Part shown: piece by piece, positions 1-10,773 of the stretch
Layout: each line of letters starts with the position of its first letter
Position numbering within the stretch: the first letter of the stretch is position 1
Assembly (NCBI GenBank): GCA_944989445.1
Contig: CALYLW010000177.1
Coordinates: 894,723 to 958,722 of the forward strand
Reading direction: 5' to 3'
From: Ampullaceana balthica
Lineage: Eukaryota > Mollusca > Gastropoda > Lymnaeidae
Length of the DNA stretch: 64,000 nucleotides
Made by a program: the position numbers and the translations under genes
The notes under the pieces: generated by a model
Seen by the model: the letters and a program-made list of their open reading frames with translations, nothing else
Told to the model about the DNA's origin: nothing
Database searches by the model: none

Positions 1-1060
1 TATACATAATAATACCCTCATAAACAGCTGCGTTGATCCGTCCATACAGCCATAAGCTATTCGACACAATTTTATTTATAGTATATATAATATATAAATC
101 TTGCAAAATTTTCAGGAAATTTGTGGTAATTCTATTGTTCTAATGATAATTCAAGTGTTGATGGAGAAACCTTTAGCATTACGGACACTCATTTAAAATT
201 TCAAACATTTTCTTTCTGTTGGTTCTCAGAATACAGAAAAAACGTAAGATTTTATTACATAAAGGTAAAATAGCGCTATTTTTAGAAAAGATTTTCGAAA
301 AACAACTTTTAAAGCATAGAAAGAGAAGTAACAGGTTTTTAGCAAAATATTTATTTAAAAATTAAATTGTGAACAAATTTTCGCTTGGTCAAGCTGACTG
401 CACTGGCTCAAATTACATGTAAATTGACCAAAACTTGTTGAGAATGGGCCAAACAGAGCATAGTAATTTTCATGAAATAGGTAAAATTGAAGACTCGGTT
501 GTTATATTATAGATTTCCAACATTAAATGACAATCTAAACTGTGGCGTTGGCGTAAACCGAGGACTAACAAGTCTGTGGAAACGTGGACAGCCTTGCTAA
601 TGTTTATTTAACATATAGACATTTCAGAATTTCCCAAATTACCTTTTTTTAGCAACATGGTACAAAACTTACATGAAAACAATAGGTCCGTCTCAGAATG
701 AGTCTACTTTTCTTCCTTACTTTCAAAATACATGACTATGAAATGTTGGAAATTCAACACTACGATGGGACAATGAATAAACGACGCACAATAAATGTAG
801 TACTCATTTGAATTTTAGCCTAATTAAGATTTTGTTTTTTGGTATTTGGAAAAAAAGGGGGGGGGGTGTATTGTGGAGGGAAAAAAACTGGTTTATTATA
901 TGTGTGAGTTTATTTTATAGCACATTCCATTTCTCTAGCAAACAATAATTTCCTCGAGCGGATTAATAGTACTATCCAGAGTCTTCCTATATGTTAGCTG
1001 GATTTGGCTTCAGTGGAATAAGAAAACAATTGCCAGGGGTGTGACCCTTACAAATCATTC
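1..1060. other. AT-rich sequence, no gene seen
   Basis: No open frame with recognisable protein similarity and no RNA gene was seen. The stretch is AT-rich and holds a G-run near 857-866. It runs into the LINE relic that begins near 1066. Confidence 0.5.
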
Positions 1061-1065
1061 CAATT

Positions 1066-1260
1066 ATATTCAAACCAGTGATTCGTTATCTCATTTGGTT
1101 ACACGTTAAGAAACGGAGTGACTACAAAATCTTGTCAGTCTACTACTCCTGCATCAAGAAAAAGGCCCCGCAGTACCTGTCGAAACTGCTTCCGGTGTTT
1201 AAACCATCTCGTTGCCTCCTGTTCATAATCTCGCATGTGTCTTCCATCCGATCGAATTAA
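1066..1260 (+). pseudogene. Non-LTR retrotransposon reverse-transcriptase C-terminal relic
   Basis: The plus-strand frame reads like the part of many LINE ORF2 proteins just after the reverse-transcriptase core. It has a degenerate tryptophan-leucine-x-valine-lysine-lysine-arginine motif, then 'DYKILSVYYSC', 'APQYLSKLLPVFKPSR'. Such segments usually read LHWLPVK...DYKI...LAPPYLSELL in LINE proteins. The frame stops at 1260 and nothing upstream restores a full ORF, so it is a 5'-truncated decayed fragment. The minus-strand frame 1135-1452 is its shadow. The LINE clade was not determined. Confidence 0.55.
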
Positions 1261-1421
1261 CAAACAGACAAGTATTCGGGTGCTAGAATCTTTAGAATTC
1301 ACTGCAAGAAATAATAACTGATTTGGAAAGTATTTAGATTTTCTTATTTTAAAAATTTCAAAAAAAGACCTCATTTGTTCATAGTAGAGTGACTTGCATC
1401 CAACTTGTGGTTTAACTGAGC

Positions 1422-1867
1422 AACATTCTGCTAGTCTACTGTCCTCTAACATTCTGCTATTCTACTGTCCTCTAACATTCTGCTATTCTACTGTCCTCTA
1501 ACATTCTGCTATTCTACTGTCCTCTAACATTCTGCTAGTCTACTGTCCTCTAACATTCTGCTAGTCTACTGTCCTCTAACATTCTGCTATTCTACTGTCC
1601 TCTAACATTCTGCTATTCTACTGTCCTCTAACATTCTGCTAGTCTACTGTCCTCTAACATTCTGCTTTTCTACTGTCCTCTAACATTCTGCTATTCTACT
1701 GTCCTCTAACATTCTGCTATTCTACTGTCCTCTAACATTCTGCTATTCTACTGTCCTCTAACATTCTGCTAGTCTACTGTCCTCTAACATTCTGCTATTC
1801 TACTGTCCTCTAACATTCTGCTAGTCTACTGTCCTCTAACATTCTGCTAGTCTACTGTCCTCTAACA
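1422..1867. repeat. 26-bp minisatellite (about 17 copies)
   Basis: Head-to-tail copies of a 26-bp unit built on ctgctattctactgtcctct plus aacatt. Copies differ mainly at one site (ctgctAttc versus ctgctAgtc, once ctgctTttc). It begins directly beside the LINE relic. No function is visible. Confidence 0.95.
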
Positions 1868-2065
1868 AATTCTCTGTTTTCTGTCATATAAAACCTCTGG
1901 ACTTGTTTACGCTAAGTGTATGTTTTGTACGCTATGAGCTTATGTTATTGCTGGAGACCAGAGCAACATCCTTGACCTTCATCGCCTAAAATATGGGTTT
2001 GGTTTGGAATTTATGAAATATACGAGCATGCCTGAACTTAGTGAACCTGGAAGTAGATTCAAACC

Positions 2066-2384
2066 ATGTCCATGTACTACAGCCATGTCCAGGTACTACA
2101 GCCATGTCCAGGTACTACAGCCATGTCCAGGTACTACAGCCATGTCCAGGTACTACATCCATGTCCAGGTACTACAGCCATGTCCAGGTACTACACCCAT
2201 GTCCAGGTACTACAGCCATGTCCAGGTACTACAGCCATGTCCAGGTACTACAGCCATGTCCAGGTACTACAGCCATGTCCAGGTACTACAGCCATGTCCA
2301 GGTACTACAGCCATGTCCAGGTACTACAGCCATGTCCAGGTACTACAGCCATGTCCAGGTACTACAGCCATGTCCAGATACTAC
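2066..2384. repeat. 19-bp minisatellite (about 17 copies)
   Basis: Tandem copies of ccatgtccaggtactacag with few substitutions. Because 19 is not a multiple of three, all three plus frames stay open and give repetitive ORFs of 117-147 codons. These are by-products of the array, not genes. Confidence 0.95.
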
Positions 2385-2751
2385 AACTCACAAGTACTCG
2401 AAAAATCTCCATTTCGTGAATTATTAATTAATTTTTTAAAGAAATAGTTCAAACATTTACCATGGTAAAAGTGTATTCTATTTACACAAACAACGATTTT
2501 AAAATGGTAAGACAGTCTTGTTCACATATGTCGCAAAACGATTCAATAAGGGCAATGTGATGTTTTACGTAAACTCAATTTCCATGCAATAATATATCTG
2601 GACGAAAATAGCGATTTTAAATTACTATTTGAGAGTTGTAGATTTGTTTTCTTCAAATGTCTCTCCATTCTAAGACTTCCACAGGCAAGCATACTTTCAA
2701 AAAGAGAATCAGAAATAGACTCAAAGAAGCGTCTTGAAAATGTTTATATAT
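2385..2751. other. Sequence downstream of the SOD-like gene, nothing recognised
   Basis: AT-rich sequence between the 19-bp array and the poly(A) signal of the minus-strand gene. No ORF or RNA gene was recognised. Confidence 0.4.
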
Positions 2752-2757
2752 TTTATT
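2752..2757 (-). terminator. Poly(A) signal AATAAA of the SOD-like gene
   Basis: On the minus strand AATAAA lies about 140 nt past the TAA stop at 2898. This is a normal distance for a short animal 3' UTR. Other AT-rich hexamers occur nearby, so the choice is probable rather than certain. Confidence 0.5.
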
Positions 2758-2897
2758 ATTGAGTAATAAATCGTTAGGTATGAGAAAGTTCGTGTTTCTT
2801 TTTGTTGACTACGTCACCAAGATTTGAGCTCTGTACTTGGTTGGGAGGTTCTACTTCTTGTGTTTACGTTGCAGGTCTTTGACGCGTCCTTCGTTGC

Positions 2898-3023
2898 TTA
2901 GTAACCATATTTGACGGAAATGGTCTGTTCTCCGCTGTCGTAGTGTAGGGCGCAGCAAGACAAGATGCCACCCTCGCACGTGGCATCACCATATTTGTTG
3001 TCAATGGCTGCATCGGGGCAAAC
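2898..3023 (-). CDS. SOD-like gene, last coding exon
   Basis: The acceptor CCCTACAG joins in phase 0 to exon 4 and encodes residues 287-327, starting VCPDAAIDNKYGDATCEGG and ending in VKYGY before TAA. It holds four of the six mature cysteines (VCP, ATC, SCC). Confidence 0.85.
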   Translation of the reverse strand, partial: VCPDAAIDNKYGDATCEGGILSCCALHYDSGEQTISVKYGY

Positions 3024-6000
3024 CTGTAGGGAAATAAAATATTTTTTGTGGTCTCAAACAAAATGATGAGGTTTTGCTGTGCTCACACTTGCCATGATTA
3101 CTTTATAATTTATATCGTTTAATTAACACATTGCATTTAAATATGGCAGTATATTACTGAATGTAACTTATTGTTCTAAAATATTCTTATATTAAGTAGC
3201 ATTTAAGCTTATGATCTTGATTTCTTTATTAATATGAACATGCAGATTGTTAGAAATATTGCAATATTTCCATCATATTTATTTTCAACGTTCGAAACAA
3301 TTAACTGAGATATTTGAATCTTGATAAAAAAATCGCTTTTTTTAAGGTTAAATATGTATTTTTGTAATAGCCGCTTCAAAAAGTCTTTTTGACCAATCAA
3401 CTGTTACTTACAACGACGCCCTTGCCAGGAATTAACTATTACTTACAACGACGCCCCTGCCAGCGAGTTCCTTCAGGTTTGAGAATCCCTGTAGAGTGTC
3501 AATGTTGATCTCGGAGGCAGTCCCTGGGGTCAGGCGCACGTTGGCAATAATTCCTGGTGCCCTGTCACCATAGATGGCTCCACCAGCAGAGTAGAGTCCT
3601 CCACCAAGGCCTCCACCGAGTCCTCCACCGAGGCCTCCACCGTATCCTCCTAGGCCTCCGTAGCCATTGTATCCTCCACCCATGCCATATCCACCACCGT
3701 AGCCAGAACCATATCCAGATCCATAACCAGGATTGTATCCACCGCCGTATCCACCGCCGTATCCACCGAGGCCAAGACCTCCACCAAGGCCTCCACCAAG
3801 ACCTCCACCAAGACCTCCACCGAGACCTCCACCAAGACCTCCAAGTTGACCAATGCCACCGAGTTGCTGTCCGTAGCTCACACTTGGTGCACCTCTGTTG
3901 AAGGATAGAATTGGGTGAGGGTGTTAAAAGGTCATAAGAATTTCCGATAAAAGGTTTCTGAAAACTTTAACCGCTTTTGTTTATTTTCCCCCTTTTTTCA
4001 CTTAACATAATAAATTGGTTTAACATTAAAAAAAACTAAAAACAAAATAATAAAATGAAAATTTAAATTTAAATAATTTTAACAATAAATCATTTCTAAA
4101 AATCATCATACGGAACTTGAAGTGACGTGCCTTACTTATAACCAAAGTATATATTGAGCCTGACGATCAAGTGAATACCTGGTAGCTAGACCTCCACTTG
4201 ACCAGAGCCGATCCATGACCACTTTAAATATTCTTTAACTTACGAGTAGAAGAGTCCGAAGTCCTCAGCGTAACAGCCTCGCTCTGGTCTGGCCCTCTCG
4301 GTGAAGGCCACGGACACGGGTCCGCCGACAAGAGAGAAGAGGTTAATGGTGGCAGAGAGTCCTCCACCGTAGGATCCACCACTTCCACCAAGATAAGGAA
4401 ACAAAGATGGACTCATCTGAAGAAATTGAAAACAGAAATGTTCATCTGTTACTGGAGCCCGGTTTTATTTTCATTTATTTTATGAATTTCCACAAGTATC
4501 GTTCATTCCATTGTTTAAGTTTTGTTTATTTCTGGACATGGCTTGTCATCAACTTTCTATGCCTGTGGACCTGCTGATTGTGGACCTGCTGATTGTGGAC
4601 CTGCTGATTGTGGACCTGCTGATTTTGGACCTGCTGATTGTTTAATGTAAAACATCTAATAATAATAATAATATTCATGTCTAAATGGTGGAAATTTAAC
4701 TTGTCTGAGTCTAAACATCTGAAAGTGTAGCTAACCCAAGAACATTAAATTCGATATAAAACTTCACATCGACATTTAAAATAATCCCAACCAATTTGCA
4801 TGACAGATTGACTTTTATTAAAACAACTCAGAATTGTATCACAGTTTGCGGAATTGCCAATTTATTTTTTAGATGGACCTTTTTGGCAAAATGCTTTTTT
4901 TTCCTTTAGTCAACTTACGCCACATTTCTTATCATTTGTACCTAGATCATCTCAAACTTATAAACAAATATTGACTTGTAAGTATGGCCATTTGAGTGGG
5001 GTCAGGGTTGCGACATTTACCCAGGGCATCATTGCAGTTATTCTTTTTACCACGTTTTTATTAACTTGCTGTCGTGTCTGTCCGCAATTTTTCAAATTTG
5101 CCAACGCAAAATTAAACCACTTCTGATGGTCCTAGAGAGATCAAAATTTGACCACGTATAGATCTTGGGTGACAATACATTGTATCAAAATTTCAGATCG
5201 ATTGAATGTATCGTAATTAAATTATTGCATTTTTGAGTTTTTCTCCATATAAGCATCTTTTATCCGCCTGCTAATTTTTTTCACGTGCCAAATCAGTTAA
5301 CCCAGTGACCTCATCCCTATGGTATTTATACGTTGGGCGGCCCTTATGAGGTGTTTGGTAAAATAAATAGAGGTAAAAAAAACCCCAGATTTTTAAAAGG
5401 GGAGTTAAATCATTGAAGAAAATTGAATAAGAAAGCAGTCTGAATATGAATTAGTGTAGTGTGTCAATTGATAAGCGTTGGTGTTTGTCTATATGTTTGT
5501 GTTTGTTTGTGTTGGGTCTAAAATGCCTCACCACCGCGCTGTTAGACCTGACAATCCATAACATATGGAAAACAAGTAGGAAATTTTGTATTTTTAATGA
5601 ATTTTCTTTTGTACAATAAAAGTAATATATACTCTATGATTTTACACTTAGACTAAAAAGAGTAAAATAGATAAATGTAAAAAAGGATTTTTAAAAATCA
5701 CGTTTGTATAAGTGGACTAAAAAGAAGAAAATAATTTAAAACTTATAACTTCAAGTACTTTGATTTAATATGAATAAAAACGTGGGGCTGGGTGTTTGGT
5801 ATAAAAATTAAAGATTTATAATTTAGAAGGCAAAAGATAGATCTATAAGTGAGAGAATGAATGAACTGCATATGTTAAACCTCATAAGCGCCCGCCCCTA
5901 GTTTTTGAGTCATATTAAATGAAAGTACTTGAATCCAGGAGTTATAATATATGCATTTGTTTTCGTTCACCTACAAGATACTTATTTTTAAAATCTCGCT

Positions 6001-6717
6001 TTACCTTTATTTATTGTTTATAATTGTCGAAATTGTTACCGTTTATCATATAGTAAAATAATTGTTCACGTTTTAACTTGCTATAATCATACATTTTCTG
6101 TGCAGACAGTTGAATGCTGCTATACTCACCCCACCGTAAAGACCTTGTTTTTCTTTAATGGTCACAGCAATAGCGTTGACGATTCCGGAGGAGGGTTTGT
6201 AGCTGTCTGTAAAGTTGACGGCGCATGTCAGAGTTATCGGTCCTGAAACAAAGAGTTATGTCCCTTGGTCAATCCACAAGTTGAGTTACAAGATATTAAT
6301 ATCATAACTTCTTTTTCAATGTTTATTGTTTGGTTCATTTATTTAATTGAATGGAAATACGATAAATTGATTAAATGTTATATTCAAAAATAAAACAAGT
6401 AACTTTTCTCTATCTCGAAGGTTCAAAGGATTGCTCAGGGGCGCAACAAGAATGTTTATCAAGGAGGTCAACTTCAGACGTAGCATCATTTTATTTTACA
6501 TGGAGATCACCTTGCGAACTTAAAAAAAAACTTTTCTTTACCTCAATGCATGAGAGTTAGCAGACCACTCAGTATTTGACACAAATCTCATACCTTTGGC
6601 GTATCCCTTTCCAAGAGGTACAATGGGGAGAATGGGGCCGTATCCTCCAAATGCTGAGACGGCTTGTGTGCCGACTATGGCCAAAGCCACGAAGGAAGCG
6701 AAGATGAAGTGTGCCAT
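2898..6717 (-). CDS. Secreted glycine-rich protein with a degenerate Cu/Zn-SOD-like fold, five coding exons
   Basis: Coding exons on the minus strand are 6594-6717, 6130-6242, 4244-4416, 3447-3894 and 2898-3023. All junctions are GT-AG and phases match, giving 984 nt and 327 residues. Residues 1-22 are a signal peptide (hydrophobic core, Ala-Val-Ser-Ala cleavage site). Residues about 40-136 and 265-327 flank a middle of about 100 residues made of GGLGGGLGG and GYGGGYG repeats. The flanks follow Cu/Zn superoxide dismutase topology: 'RGCYAEDFGLFY' sits where SOD has its loop Cys, 'GIIANVRLTPG' like GDLGNV, 'LAGRGVVVCPDA' like IIGRTLVVHE, and 'GGILSCCALHY' like the SOD C-terminus. The two disulfide cysteines are kept, but the HxH copper ligands, the other histidines and the active-site Arg are not, so catalysis is unlikely. 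SOD homology is inference from these motifs; a shell-matrix, mucus or cuticle role is a guess from the signal peptide and glycine-rich middle. The gene model itself is firm. Confidence 0.85.
3404..3463 (-). repeat. 25-nt direct duplication of the exon 4 splice donor
   Basis: Positions 3404-3428 and 3439-3463 are near-identical 25-mers (one mismatch) 35 bp apart. Each contains the donor GTAAGT and about 19 nt of exon 4 end. The proximal donor at 3441-3446 gives the correct frame. Use of the distal one at 3406-3411 would read through in-frame stops within six codons. Confidence 0.85.
3447..3894 (-). CDS. SOD-like gene, coding exon 4 (glycine-rich)
   Basis: The acceptor CAACAG and donor GTAAGT bound this exon. 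It starts with the last base of a split Ser codon and holds the whole glycine/tyrosine/leucine-rich repeat region. It ends in 'ASEINIDTLQGFSNLKEL', then Ala-Gly-Arg-Gly-Val-Val. The internal GGACTTGGTGG-type DNA repeats make length polymorphism likely. The plus-strand frame 3557-3901 is an antisense shadow. Confidence 0.85.
4244..4416 (-). CDS. SOD-like gene, coding exon 3
   Basis: The acceptor TTCTTCAG and donor GTAAGT bound residues 80-136 plus two bases. The strand-like segment 'LSATINLFSLVGGPVSVAF' is followed by 'RPERGCYAEDFGLFY', where the SOD copper ligands would be but are absent. Confidence 0.85.
4562..4642. repeat. 15-bp tandem repeat in intron 2 of the SOD-like gene
   Basis: Five copies of gtggacctgctgatt lie about 145 bp upstream (in gene orientation) of the exon 3 acceptor. 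Confidence 0.9.
5040..5960. repeat. Dispersed repeat in intron 2 (relative of 52130-52810)
   Basis: From about 5040 the sequence matches 52130-52345 closely (shared 'accacttctgatggtcctag' and 'tttcagatcgat'). It continues to a shared 'gttgggcggc' block and 'tgaggtgtttggtaaaata' near 5330-5370. Segments near 5690-5790 and 5900-5940 match the arms of the inverted-repeat element at 52435-52810. It is best read as an older, rearranged copy of one composite non-coding mobile element. Confidence 0.65.
6130..6242 (-). CDS. SOD-like gene, coding exon 2
   Basis: The acceptor TTTCAG and donor GTGAGT bound residues 42-79, including 'GPITLTCAVNFTDSYKPS'. The phase (one base from exon 1) restores a Gly codon across the junction. 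It contains the first mature-chain cysteine. Confidence 0.85.
6594..6717 (-). CDS. SOD-like gene, coding exon 1 (signal peptide)
   Basis: Starts at ATG in the context ACCATGG and encodes residues 1-41 plus one base. It carries the signal peptide MAHFIFASFVALAIVGTQ and ends at a GTATGAG donor. A leader acceptor (TTTATCCACAG) lies at 6737-6741 just upstream, so a separate 5' UTR exon is likely. Confidence 0.85.
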
Positions 6718-6735
6718 GGTCCTACTGATCTTTTC

Positions 6736-7187
6736 TCTGTGGATAAAGGCAAAACAAATAAATATATTTACACTCTGGAGATTTTATTTGATAAAAGAAG
6801 CACTAAAATGTCCTTAAATTCGTCTTCCTTCTTACGATTAAATTGAACACAATTATAAGCTTTCTTTTGATTTTCTTTCTAATTTTTAATTTACCAATGA
6901 ACATTTTTATTCAAATTCCAAAATAAAAATTTAGTAAACAGCAATGAAGAGTGGAAAGTCAGTAAAAAAAAACTCACACAATTCTTTACCTACAAAAACA
7001 CAATGCTACTTGTATATTGACTATGATGATTATCTCCGTTATTTTAAAAGTTATTTGCTTTAATAAATTTGAAGAATCCTTTGCACCTAAATTCTACGTT
7101 CAGTTAATTAATGACTACTTCTAATCGGCCTCACTGCAGACCGTTCTAACCTCTACTGAAGCTAATCACCTGGGGACGACCCTTATA
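6736..7187 (-). promoter_or_regulatory. Candidate promoter and leader intron of the SOD-like gene
   Basis: On the minus strand TATAAGG at 7181-7187 is followed by TCAGT at 7155-7159, whose A lies 30 nt from the first T of the TATA box. This is the textbook TATA-to-initiator spacing. A short leader exon could end at a GTGAGG donor near 7133, with its acceptor TTTATCCACAG just before 6736. Transcript data are lacking, so this is a prediction. Confidence 0.45.
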
Positions 7188-7480
7188 ATTACCTGGTTAC
7201 GATCTTGTTGCTGTAACACTGTGATCCCTGATGACTGTAACAATTTATAGCAGCCATCAAGCCTCACCCATCTCACGGAGTCATCACGATCTTCACACCA
7301 AGGAAAGGCCTGGGGCCCGGGGCCTGGGGCCTTACTAAACAAGGAGCAACTGCATGGGCTGGGTTTCGTGTATCATTAACATTTAACAACAAACTGTTCC
7401 TCTTGTGGGATGGTTTCATTTTAGTTATTCGATACCAAACCAAATTATTCAACTCTATGTTACAGCTGCTCAGTTAATTA

Positions 7481-8999
7481 TTGTTGAGTGTAAGACTAGA
7501 CTAAATGTTTTGAGTGTAAGACTAGACTAAATGTTTTGAGTGTAAGACTAGACTAAATGTGTTGAGTGTAAGACTAGACTAAATGTGTTGAGTGTAAGAC
7601 TAGACTAAATGTGTTGAGTGTAAGACTAGACTAAATGTGTTGAGTGTAAGACTAGACTAAATGTGTTGAGTGTAAGACTAGACTAAATGTTTTGAGTGTA
7701 AGACTAGACTAAATGTTTTGAGTGTAAGACTAGACTAAATGTTTTGAGTGTAAGACTAGACTAAATGTTTTGAGTGTAAGACTAGACTAAATGTGTTGAG
7801 TGTAAGACTAGACTAAATGTGTTGAGTGTAAGACTAGACTAAATGTTTTGAGTGTAAGACTAGACTAAATGTGTTGAGTGTAAGACTAGACTAAATGTTT
7901 TGAGTGTAAGACTAGACTAAATGTTTTGAGTGTAAGACTAGACTAAATGTTTTGAGTGTAAGACTAGACTAAATGTTTTGAGTGTAAGACTAGACTAAAT
8001 GTTTTGAGTGTAAGACTAGACTAAATGTTTTGAGTGTAAGACTAGACTAAATGTTTTGAGTGTAAGACTAGACTAAATGTTTTGAGTGTAAGACTAGACT
8101 AAATGTTTTGAGTGTAAGACTAGACTAAATGTTTTGAGTGTAAGACTAGACTAAATGTTTTGAGTGTAAGACTAGACTAAATGTTTTGAGTGTAAGACTA
8201 GACTAAATGTTTTGAGTGTAAGACTAGACTAAATGTTTTGAGTGTAAGACTAGACTAAATGTTTTGAGTGTAAGACTAGACTAAATGTTTTGAGTGTAAG
8301 ACTAGACTAAATGTTTTGAGTGTAAGACTAGACTAAATGTTTTGAGTGTAAGACTAGACTAAATGTTTTGAGTGTAAGACTAGACTAAATGTTTTGAGTG
8401 TAAGACTAGACTAAATGTGTTGAGTGTAAGACTAGACTAAATGTGTTGAGTGTAAGACTAGACTAAATGTTTTGAGTGTAAGACTAGACTAAATGTTTTG
8501 AGTGTAAGACTAGACTAAATGTTTTGAGTGTAAGACTAGACTAAATGTGTTGAGTGTAAGACTAGACTAAATGTTTTGAGTGTAAGACTAGACTAAATGT
8601 TTTGAGTGTAAGACTAGACTAAATGTGTTGAGTGTAAGACTAGACTAAATGTGTTGAGTGTAAGACTAGACTAAATGTTTTGAGTGTAAGACTAGACTAA
8701 ATGTTTTGAGTGTAAGACTAGACTAAATGTGTTGAGTGTAAGACTAGACTAAATGTGTTGAGTGTAAGACTAGACTAAATGTGTTGAGTGTAAGACTAGA
8801 CTAAATGTTTTGAGTGTAAGACTAGACTAAATGTGTTGAGTGTAAGACTAGACTAAATGTTTTGAGTGTAAGACTAGACTAAATGTTTTGAGTGTAAGAC
8901 TAGACTAAATGTTTTGAGTGTAAGACTAGACTAAATGTTTTGAGTGTAAGACTAGACTAAATGTTTTGAGTGTAAGACTAGACTAAATGTTTTGAGTGT
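7481..8999. repeat. Large 26-bp minisatellite (about 58 copies) with a two-state variant site
   Basis: The unit is tgagtgtaagactagactaa plus atgttt or atgtgt. Copies are almost identical except for a single T/G site, which makes runs of two unit types. It lies upstream of the SOD-like promoter. It is 1.5 kb long with very low divergence, so it is young or homogenised. Confidence 0.97.
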
Positions 9000-9038
9000 T
9001 GTTGACAAGACGGTTGTCATCACAGACATTAAATTTGT

Positions 9039-9325
9039 CACTGGGGCGTGTTCTGCTGTCTCTACACTGGGGCGTGTTCTGCTGTCTCTACACTGGGGCG
9101 TGTTCTGCTGTCTCTACACTGGGGCGTGTTCTGCTGTCTCTACACTGGGGCGTGTTCTGCTGTCTCTACACTGGGGCGTGTTCTGCTGTCTCTACACTGG
9201 GGCGTGTTCTGCTGTCTCTACACTGGGACGTGTTCTGCTGTCTCTACACTGGGGCGTGTTCTGCTGTCTCTACACTGGGGCGTGTTCTGCTGTCTCTACA
9301 CTGGGGCGTGTTCTGCTGTCTCTAA
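9039..9325. repeat. 26-bp minisatellite (about 11 copies)
   Basis: The unit is actggggcgtgttctgctgt plus ctctac, with one variant copy (gggacg). It starts only 40 bp after the previous array but has an unrelated unit. Three plus frames stay open through it, giving repetitive ORFs that are not genes. Confidence 0.96.
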
Positions 9326-9329
9326 AGCT

Positions 9330-10050
9330 TGTTTTTGTTTAATATCTTTATTTAAATCAATGGTTTTGTGTGTGGTGAGAGAGGATGATTCTGTATTGGT
9401 ACTGAACAATAATTTATTGGCTCTATCAGCAAAGAAACACTTTTATTGCAGTCAGAGGCGGAGGTAAATGTGCAGAAAAAGATGACATCGTCATAGAGAC
9501 GATCGAATGTTTGGGTGCAGACGGAAGTGGGGTTAGGGGAGCTAAGCCATCGTAATAGCTACATGGACCCCCCCCCTCTACATTATTTCTCCCATGACCT
9601 CTTGACCTCACACCCTGACATATAAATATGACCCTATGACCACCAGCACTGGTCACTCGCTATAAACCCTCCCCTTACCCAATGTCACATCCCTTCCTGG
9701 GCCTCCTCAAGTAGAAATATCCTGTATTGAAATAACGTTTAATCCCGTACACCACCGATGGCTTGTTAAAACTTGTCACCGTCATTGTGTTGGTTCAGGG
9801 ATACATTTAAAAATACAAGATCAAATAGATAGCGTTTCCTTGCATCCAAGAAATAGTTCTTCCTATTTTTAAAAATATTACCTTTAGAAATGTGCAGGTC
9901 ATGGGTAATGATTTGTATTTCCTTCTCTTGAAATGGACGATTTAAAAAGTGCTTATGACAGTACTTTGGACAGTATCTTGGACAGTACTGTGACAAGCTG
10001 TCCCATTAGATATTTTCTGACTCTATGCCACATTTCTTGTAATAGATTGT
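9330..10050. other. No gene seen between two minisatellites
   Basis: Unique-looking sequence with short non-conserved frames only. Short direct repeats occur near 9950-9985 (acagtactttggacagtatc). Confidence 0.4.
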
Positions 10051-10053
10051 TTT

Positions 10054-10300
10054 ATGACAAGCTATAGGATTACATATCTAGAGTGTTTAGTGACAAGCTA
10101 TAGAAGTACATATCTAGAGTGTGTTGTAACAAGCTATAGGAGTACATATCTAGAGTGTGTTGTAACAAGCTATAGGAGTACATATCTAGAGTGTGTTGTA
10201 ACAAGCTATAGGAGTACATATCTAGAGTGTGTTGTAACAAGCTATAGGAGTACATATCTAGAGTGTGTTGTAACAAGCTATAGAAGTACATATCTAGAAT
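10054..10300. repeat. 36-bp minisatellite (about 7 copies)
   Basis: Tandem copies of a 36-bp unit containing acaagctatagg, agtacatatctagag and tgtgttgt. Both strands stay open because 36 is a multiple of three, which gives the repeat-derived ORFs here. Confidence 0.95.
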
Positions 10301-10303
10301 CAT

Positions 10304-10770
10304 TGGTTTCTGTAGTTAACAGGGATCGCCCAACTTTTTTGCCCTGTACTCCAAATTATAAATGTTTATGTTGACGTTACCCCCGAAGGCGCGAGATCCT
10401 GCTCACACGACTTGGAGATTTCGAGTAGCGTAGTAAGCCCCCCCCCCTTATTTTTTTCTAAGCCAGAGCCTAAAATAAATCTGGTGAGTTTTAGAACCCA
10501 GACAAGTTTCTAAAAAAGAATCTGAAAAGGACTTTTCATGGATACTTTAACTCAAAACTACACGAAAGATCCATATTACAGGCTGAATTTATTTGATAAA
10601 TATATTTAAAAAGTTGATAGTCGAATATGGTGGTTATAACGGATATAGGCCTAACGGCACTAAACAATCTATTATAATTATAAATCGGACATAATGTGAT
10701 AAAGTTGGATTAACAAAAAGTTACTTTAAAAACGAACTGAAATTTTAAATTTAATATAATTTAATATCAT
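10304..10770. other. No gene seen
   Basis: AT-rich sequence with a C-run at 10440-10447. Nothing was recognised. Confidence 0.4.
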
Positions 10771-10773
10771 CAA

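Noticed and set aside
1135..1452. Minus-strand 105-codon ORF
   Set aside because: Antisense to the LINE relic at 1066-1260, whose plus-strand residues match known LINE motifs.
2004..2447. Repetitive 117-147-codon ORFs in three plus frames
   Set aside because: All come from the 19-bp minisatellite, whose unit has no stop in any frame; there is no non-repeat coding part.
3557..3901. Plus-strand His/Leu/Gln-rich 114-codon ORF
   Set aside because: Antisense of the glycine-rich exon 4, which has correct splice sites, signal peptide and phase.
7481..8999. CRISPR-like array appearance
   Set aside because: Units are contiguous with no unique spacers, no cas genes, and the genome is eukaryotic. The same applies to the other tandem arrays.
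8992..9467. Cys/Leu-rich ORFs of 109-139 codons
   Set aside because: Generated by the 26-bp array at 9039-9325 in all three frames.
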